From Niveispirillum sp048066115 (GTDB lineage Bacteria; Pseudomonadota; Alphaproteobacteria; Azospirillales; Azospirillaceae), in contig NZ_JBLTYX010000014.1 in assembly GCF_048066115.1 (NCBI RefSeq), positions 119,401-183,400 of the forward strand: 64,000 bases of DNA, in the 5' to 3' direction. A program made the position numbers and the translations under genes. The stretch's first letter is position 1. The number at the start of each line of letters is the position of its first letter. The notes below the pieces were generated by a model, which was given only the letters and a program-made list of their open reading frames with translations, had not been told where the DNA came from and ran no database searches. This document shows, one piece after another, positions 59,341 through 64,000 of the stretch.

Positions 59341-59829
59341 CTAAAAGCCGCTGCTGAGCTTGGGCTTCACGAAGGACAGCAATTCGATGGTGAAGAACAG
59401 GTTGGCATGGGGCGGCACCTTGCCGCTGGCCGATCCGGTGGCGCCATAGCCGGACGCGGCGGGCACGGCCAGTTCCCAGACATCGCCCGGCCGCATCAGG
59501 GGCAGCACCTGCTTCCAGCCGGGAATGGTGCGGGTCAGCATCAAGGTCGCGGGCTTGCCGGCATCGCGCGTATCCTCGAACACCTTTCCGTTCTCCAGCC
59601 GCCCCTGGTAATGCAGGGTGGCATTGACGTTCAGCGCCGGCTGCGGCCCGGTCGCGGGACCGGATTTCACGATGCGATAGCGGGTGGGACCATTGGGCAC
59701 GCTGCACCAGTCGGGGCCAAGCTTGGCAAGGAAGGCCTGTTCGGCCGGGGTCAGCGCCTGGGCATGGGCGGTGGCGGCGGGCAGCAGGGCGGCCAGACAA
59801 GCCGCCAGCATCAGGTCGCGGCGTCTCAT
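59341..59829 (-). CDS. FKBP-type peptidyl-prolyl isomerase, exported
   Basis: A 162-residue exported prolyl isomerase with signal peptide ending ATAHAQ. FKBP domain: ATLHYQGRLENGKVFEDTRDAG, IPGWKQVLPLMRPGDVWELAVPAASGYG, and PPHANLFFTIELLSF. It differs from its neighbour by having a short pre-domain part and DTRDAG in the loop where the neighbour has SSYGRG, so the pair is diverged. Overlaps the upstream secreted-protein gene by 4 bases, and the second FKBP gene follows 79 bases later. Confidence 0.92.
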   Translation of the reverse strand: MRRRDLMLAACLAALLPAATAHAQALTPAEQAFLAKLGPDWCSVPNGPTRYRIVKSGPATGPQPALNVNATLHYQGRLENGKVFEDTRDAGKPATLMLTRTIPGWKQVLPLMRPGDVWELAVPAASGYGATGSASGKVPPHANLFFTIELLSFVKPKLSSGF

Positions 59830-60467
59830 TTCACCGGCTTCTCCTTGTCAGCCTGGAAGGCGGGCGGCACACGGCCCTCCAGCGGGTCCAGCGTCATGAT
59901 CGACAGGCCGGCCGGTGCCTCAAACAAGGCCGGGTCCTGCGGGCCACGGCGGATGTCGGTCAGGGCCATGGCGACATTCGCCGCCCCCTCCCCACCCATG
60001 CGGCCTTCCATCTTCACATAGACGCCGTCCTTCGTGGCCCAGACGCGGCCGTCGAATCCGCTGCCGTCGGGGGTCATATCCTGCACCCGGTAGCGGGTGA
60101 CACTTTCCCCGGCGATCTTTTCCGTCCCCTCCGCCGTGCCGGACAGCAGCGACAGGTTGGTGGCCACCAGCCCGACCTCCGGATCGGTCAGGCCCAGCTT
60201 CATGCCGACCTTGCTTTCCGGCTGGATCACCAGCGCTTCCTGCCGGTCGGGACGGATGATCAGCAGGTTGTTCAGGCCATCCACCCGGCTTTCGCGGCGT
60301 TCCAGCCCCTTGTCATGGAAGATGCGGGCCGACAGCACGGCCCCTTCCACCGTCAGGTTCTGCCCGGCGGAGAAGGAGGCGGCGGGGGCCGGCAGCTTGT
60401 CGGCCCGGGCCGGCAACGCCGCCATCAGCGACAGGCCCAGCATCAGGGCGGGAAAGGTTCGGACCAT
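59826..60467 (-). CDS. exported protein of unknown function
   Basis: A 213-residue exported protein with signal peptide MVRTFPALMLGLSLMAALPARA. The mature part looks like one beta-rich domain: ILSARIF-type strands, RRESRVDGLNNLLIIRPDRQEALVIQPESK, GESVTRYRVQDMTPDGSGFDGRVWATKDGVYVKMEG, and LTDIRRGPQDPALFEAPAGLSIM. This resembles the DUF4412/LolA-like outer-membrane carrier fold in outline, which I cannot confirm. First gene of a unit with two FKBPs, so it may be folded by them or work with them (inference). Confidence 0.75.
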   Translation of the reverse strand: MVRTFPALMLGLSLMAALPARADKLPAPAASFSAGQNLTVEGAVLSARIFHDKGLERRESRVDGLNNLLIIRPDRQEALVIQPESKVGMKLGLTDPEVGLVATNLSLLSGTAEGTEKIAGESVTRYRVQDMTPDGSGFDGRVWATKDGVYVKMEGRMGGEGAANVAMALTDIRRGPQDPALFEAPAGLSIMTLDPLEGRVPPAFQADKEKPVK

Positions 60468-60642
60468 GGGAGGCTCCCGGTTCAATCGCCGGCAGGTTAC
60501 GAGGGCCATCACCAGCCCGCAAGATGCCTGAAGCAGGGCGGCCATGCCGCCGCACCCGGCTTGACCCCTTATACTCAACAAGAGCAAAAGAAGGGGACGG
60601 GTGGGCGGAACCCAGGTACCCGCACCGGCAGGACAAGGCACC

Positions 60643-62313
60643 ATGACAGATCACTTGACCATCGCGCTGGCGCAGATCAACCCCACCGTGGGGGCGCTGG
60701 ACCATAATGCCGGCCTGATCCGCGCGGCCCGCGCCGAAGCGGCGGCCCAGGGTGCGGACCTTGTGGTCTATCCGGAACTGTCGGTCTGCGGCTATCCGCC
60801 CGAGGATCTGGTGCTGAAGCCGTTCTTCCTGGACAAGGTGGAGGACACGGTCAAGGCGCTGGCGGCGGAGACCGCCGATGGTGGCCCCGCCCTGCTGGTC
60901 GGTGCCCCCTGGCGCGTCGATGGCAAGCGCCATAACGCCGCCCTGCTGCTGGATGGCGGTGCCATCGCTTCCATCCGCCTGAAATACGACCTGCCCAATT
61001 ACGGCCCGTTCGATGAGAAGCGGGTGTTCGTGCCCGGCCCCCTGCCCGGCCCGGTCAATTTCCGCGGCGTGCGCCTGGGCGTGCTGGTCTGCGAGGATAT
61101 GTGGACGCCCGACGTGACGGAGACGCTGGCGGAGACCGGGGCGGAAATCTTGGTCGTGCCCAATGGTTCCCCGTTCGAAATCGACAAGATCGACCGCCGC
61201 CTGGAGCTGGCCGTGGCGCGGGTGGTGGAGACGGGGTTGCCCCTGATCTATCTGAATCAGGTGGGCGGGCAGGATGAATTGGTGTTCGACGGTGCGTCCT
61301 TCGCGCTGAACGCCGACCGGTCGCTGGTGGCACAGTTGCCAGCCTTCGACAGCCGGCTGGCCATCACGCGCTGGACGCGCGGTGCCGACGGCTGGACCGG
61401 GTCGTCCAACGAGATGGTGGCGCCGCCCGACGCCCTGGGTGCCATCTACGGCGCCATGGTGCTGGGCCTGCGCGATTATGTGGCCAAGAACCGCTTCCCC
61501 GGCGTGCTGCTGGGCATGTCGGGCGGCATCGATTCGGCCATTTCCGCTGCCGTAGCGGTCGATGCGCTGGGCGCGGACAAGGTGCATTGCGTGATGATGC
61601 CCAGCCCCTATACCAGCCAGGACAGCCTGGACGATGCCGCCGAATGTTCCGCCCTGCTGGGCTGCCGCATCGACACGATCTCCATTGGCCCGGCCATGGA
61701 AGCGTTCGCCGGCATGCTGGCCCCGTCCTTTGCGGGCAAGCAGCCCGACATCACGGAGGAGAACCTGCAGAGCCGGTCGCGTGGCGTCACGCTGATGGCG
61801 CTGTCCAACAAGTTCGGCAGCATGGTCCTGTCCACCGGCAACAAGTCGGAAATGTCGGTGGGCTATGCCACGCTCTATGGCGACATGTGCGGCGGCTATT
61901 CCGTATTGAAGGATGTCTACAAGACCACCGTCTACAAGCTGACACACTGGCGCAACCAGAGCCGGCCCGATGGCGCGCTCGGCCCCGAGGGAAGGGTGAT
62001 TCCCGAGCGGATCATCACCAAGGCCCCCACAGCGGAACTGAAACCCGACCAGAAGGACCAGGACACGCTGCCCGACTATGCGGAGCTGGACGACATCCTG
62101 GAATGCCTGGTCGAACGCGACCTTTCGTTGCACGACATCGTGGCCCGCGGCCATGACGCCCAAACGGTGAACCGGGTCTGGCGCATGCTGGACCGGGCGG
62201 AATATAAGCGCCGGCAGGCGCCGCCGGGCGTGAAGATCACGTCGCGCAGCTTCGGCCGCGACCGCCGATATCCCATCACCAGCGGGCTCCTTTCACTGGT
62301 CCGTGGTTCTTAA
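60643..62313 (+). CDS. nadE: glutamine-dependent NAD+ synthetase
   Basis: Last step of NAD synthesis: amidates deamido-NAD with ATP, using glutamine. The 556-residue protein has an N-terminal nitrilase-type glutaminase with catalytic Glu45 (VYPELS), Lys114 (RLKYDLPNYG) and Cys150 (GVLVCEDMW), and a C-terminal synthetase with the PP-loop GMSGGIDSAISAAVAVDALG and LSTGNKSEMSVGYATLYGD. Start at 60643 (MTDHLTIALAQ) by family N-terminus. Single gene. Confidence 0.96.
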   Translation: MTDHLTIALAQINPTVGALDHNAGLIRAARAEAAAQGADLVVYPELSVCGYPPEDLVLKPFFLDKVEDTVKALAAETADGGPALLVGAPWRVDGKRHNAALLLDGGAIASIRLKYDLPNYGPFDEKRVFVPGPLPGPVNFRGVRLGVLVCEDMWTPDVTETLAETGAEILVVPNGSPFEIDKIDRRLELAVARVVETGLPLIYLNQVGGQDELVFDGASFALNADRSLVAQLPAFDSRLAITRWTRGADGWTGSSNEMVAPPDALGAIYGAMVLGLRDYVAKNRFPGVLLGMSGGIDSAISAAVAVDALGADKVHCVMMPSPYTSQDSLDDAAECSALLGCRIDTISIGPAMEAFAGMLAPSFAGKQPDITEENLQSRSRGVTLMALSNKFGSMVLSTGNKSEMSVGYATLYGDMCGGYSVLKDVYKTTVYKLTHWRNQSRPDGALGPEGRVIPERIITKAPTAELKPDQKDQDTLPDYAELDDILECLVERDLSLHDIVARGHDAQTVNRVWRMLDRAEYKRRQAPPGVKITSRSFGRDRRYPITSGLLSLVRGS

Positions 62314-62514
62314 GCATAGATTGCCTGGGCTCATGGCTTGACAAGCCAAGGACTGCCTACCAAAGTGCGGCCCTGAGCCCGAAGCGGGGAACTTGATTGG
62401 CTTGCACGGCCGGATCGGGTAACCTGAAAGGGTAGTGGGCGGGCAAGAGCGACCGCCCTATCGAATATTTGGCTTATTTCCCTTGGTGCAACACGTTCAG
62501 GTGGGGGTTCCGCA

Positions 62515-62898
62515 GTGTCCTTGAACATTCAGGTGCTGGTTGTCGACGATTACGCGACGATGCGGCGTATCATCAGGAACCTGCTCACCCAGATCGGGTT
62601 CACGAAGATCGATGAGGCTGCCGACGGGGCCGAGGCGCTGTCCAAGCTGCGTTCCGCGGCCTTCGGTCTGGTGATTTCCGACTGGAACATGGAGCCGATG
62701 ACCGGCCTGCAGCTTCTGAAGGAAGTGCGCGCCGACGTTCGTCTGAAGGCCACGCCGTTCATCATGGTGACCGCCGAATCGAAGACGGAAAACGTCATCG
62801 CGGCGAAGGAAGCCGGCGTGAACAACTACATCGTCAAGCCCTTCAACGCCGATACGCTGAAGAAGAAGATCGAAAGCGTCCTGGGCGCGTTGGGCTGA
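62515..62898 (+). CDS. cheY: chemotaxis response regulator CheY
   Basis: A 127-residue single receiver domain. The acidic pair Asp11/Asp12 is in VLVVDDYATMRRI, the phospho-Asp56 in LVISDWNMEPMTGLQLL, with TAES and the conserved Lys in NYIVKPFNADTLKKKI. WNMEP and YIVKPF wording is that of chemotaxis CheY. Start is a GTG at 62515 (SLNIQVLVV). It is 6 bases upstream of cheZ, so both are one unit. Confidence 0.95.
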   Translation: MSLNIQVLVVDDYATMRRIIRNLLTQIGFTKIDEAADGAEALSKLRSAAFGLVISDWNMEPMTGLQLLKEVRADVRLKATPFIMVTAESKTENVIAAKEAGVNNYIVKPFNADTLKKKIESVLGALG

Positions 62899-62904
62899 TC
62901 CGCC

Positions 62905-63792
62905 GTGTCCGAACCGATCTTCGATCTATCCGACCAGGACTATGACGAGATCGAGGACGCGTTGATGTCCAGTCCGCGCGGCCGCGCCTTTTTGCGCGCC
63001 CGCGACCGGCGGAACCGGGTGGTGGCGGTGGACGATGTCCGCCGCCTGATCCGTGAACATCGCGAACATCCGGAAGTCGATCCGAAGGCCCATATCAAGG
63101 TTCTGCGGCGCGAGCTGCAGGACCTGTCTTCGCATATTTCCGAAACGCGGCGCGAAATTGCCGCGTTGAAGCCCGACGATCCGTCCGCCGACCGCATCAT
63201 GCGTGCGACGGAGGAGTTGGACGCCATCCTGCAATCGACCGAGCATGCGACGACCGAGATCCTGAACGGCTCGGAACGCATCCAGTCGGTTGCCGACAAG
63301 CTCCGCAAGGACCGCCCCGACCTCGCCCAGATGCTGGACAACGAGGTGACGGAGATCATGACGGCCTGTTCCTTCCAGGACATCACGGGCCAGCGCATGA
63401 CCAAGGTGGTGAACACGCTGCGCTATATTGAGCGGCGCGTGCACGCCATGATCCAGATCTGGGGCCTGGAGAATTTGGACGAGGCGGAGATGCAGGCCGC
63501 GCTCGTCAACGAGCCCAAGGACACGCGCCCCGACGCGGGCCTGATGAACGGCCCGCCGCTGAAGGGTGCGATCAACCAGGACGCGGTCGATATGCTGCTG
63601 TCCGGCGCCGCTGCCGTTCGCGCGGCCGGTGCCGATAGCGATCCGCTGGCTGCGCAGCCGGTGGCCGCCGCTCCGGTGTCACCGCCGCCCCCGCCGCCGC
63701 CGCCCAAGCCAGCCGCGAAGGTCGTGGATGAGGATGAAGGCAGCACCGGGGCCGCCATGTCGCAGTCGGCCGTGGATGATCTATTCCCGTAA
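62905..63792 (+). CDS. cheZ: chemotaxis phosphatase CheZ
   Basis: Dephosphorylates CheY-P. The 295-residue protein has long helices of the CheZ four-helix bundle (about 65-200) with the catalytic signature CSFQDITGQRMTKVVNTL around residues 155-172. The C-terminal 100 residues are Pro/Ala-rich and hold two peptides resembling the CheY-binding tail of E. coli CheZ: NQDAVDMLLSG (from 224) and SQSAVDDLFP (286-295, the very end). An N-terminal 60-residue extension (DLSDQDYDEIEDALMSSPRGRAFL) is charged. Start is a GTG at 62905. Confidence 0.93.
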   Translation: MSEPIFDLSDQDYDEIEDALMSSPRGRAFLRARDRRNRVVAVDDVRRLIREHREHPEVDPKAHIKVLRRELQDLSSHISETRREIAALKPDDPSADRIMRATEELDAILQSTEHATTEILNGSERIQSVADKLRKDRPDLAQMLDNEVTEIMTACSFQDITGQRMTKVVNTLRYIERRVHAMIQIWGLENLDEAEMQAALVNEPKDTRPDAGLMNGPPLKGAINQDAVDMLLSGAAAVRAAGADSDPLAAQPVAAAPVSPPPPPPPPKPAAKVVDEDEGSTGAAMSQSAVDDLFP

Positions 63793-64000
63793 ATCCCTGA
63801 CATTCCTCTTGTCGCAGCTTATGGCCTATCCACATGAAGGATATCGCCGGGCATAGAGAGATTTCGGAAGTTTATAAATACGCGCCAAATCGTTTCCATC
63901 AATGCGCTCTGTCCAGGACAAATAGTGTCAATCAACCATCACATCCAATAGTGATTACCACTCAAAGTTAGTTTAATCTTGACAAAATTGATGAATTTAC
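63793..64000. other. AT-rich region after cheZ, no gene seen
   Basis: From about 63840 the sequence turns clearly AT-rich, unlike the rest of the window. No open frame with coding character is seen. A perfect -35 element TTGACA lies at 63979-63984, and its -10 would fall beyond the window. Confidence 0.4.

Noticed and set aside
60313..62163. 616-residue open frame on the minus strand
   Set aside because: Antisense to nadE and beyond; no motif, His/Gln-rich reverse-strand composition.
1..64000. CRISPR array, tRNA/rRNA genes, prophage, insertion sequences or toxin-antitoxin pairs
   Set aside because: None seen: no regular direct repeats with spacers, no cloverleaf-like gap sequence, no transposase, integrase or phage genes in any frame.

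Overview
The window is a 64 kb stretch of GC-rich, tightly packed bacterial chromosome with no rRNA, tRNA, phage, IS element or CRISPR array that I can see. Gene content points to an alphaproteobacterium, probably of the Azospirillaceae (Azospirillum/Niveispirillum-like; this is inference). The reasons are: a C4-type 5-aminolevulinate synthase (hemA); a bifunctional Rsh; the cluster folK, rpoZ, rsh, pdxJ, acpS, lepB, rnc, era; proA-nadD-rsfS-rlmH; CheY next to a CheZ; and two large TonB-dependent receptors.

Layout. 0-3 kb: proA-nadD-rsfS-rlmH (+). 3-7 kb: an unrecognised Thr/Asp-rich protein, then a sulfonate/taurine-type ABC importer (-). 7-11 kb: trmJ and cimA (-), lipB and a small membrane protein (+). 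10.8-12.7 kb: divergent nsrR/hmp nitric-oxide module with a visible NsrR-type operator. 12.9-15.3 kb: TonB receptor. 15.5-16.2 kb: a small hydrophilic protein and a PRC-barrel protein. 16.4-22.1 kb: putrescine ABC importer potGHI and potF (-), split by a rhodanese/AraC-type divergent pair. 22.4-25.7 kb: FkbM methyltransferase and a second TonB receptor. 25.8-29.5 kb: smpB, dapA, and a lytic transglycosylase with an odd Lys-rich insert. 29.6-31.1 kb: a small protein, a 560-base gap of unusual composition and an XRE regulator. 31.1-32.5 kb: a TPR protein fused to a PRMT-like arginine methyltransferase domain. 32.6-38.8 kb: 2TM protein, purD, threonine aldolase, cobT/cobS/cobC-like, SYLF protein. 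38.9-44.8 kb: unknown protein, DsbA-like oxidoreductase, hemA with an FNR-type box upstream, an Hpt-pseudoreceiver protein, ExoD, hemB. 44.8-49.2 kb: secreted unknown, two alpha/beta hydrolases, flavin reductase, MotB-like protein with an EF-hand. 49.2-56.9 kb: the folK-to-era housekeeping cluster (-). 57-60.5 kb: NYN-domain protein, VOC protein, DUF465 protein, two FKBPs and a secreted protein. 60.6-63.8 kb: nadE, cheY, cheZ, then an AT-rich end.

Themes. Heme supply (hemA, hemB), NO detoxification (nsrR-hmp), B12 nucleotide-loop assembly (cobT, cobS, cobC) and NAD synthesis (nadD, nadE) are all represented. Motility parts (motB-like, cheY, cheZ) are scattered. At least five copies of a roughly 70-base intergenic repeat have a central hairpin whose stem differs between copies while pairing is kept. 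Two other large inverted-repeat families are also present.

The observations I would follow first are the EF-hand in the MotB-like protein, the TPR-PRMT protein, the covarying repeat family, the FNR box before hemA, and the doubled CheY-binding-like motif in CheZ.
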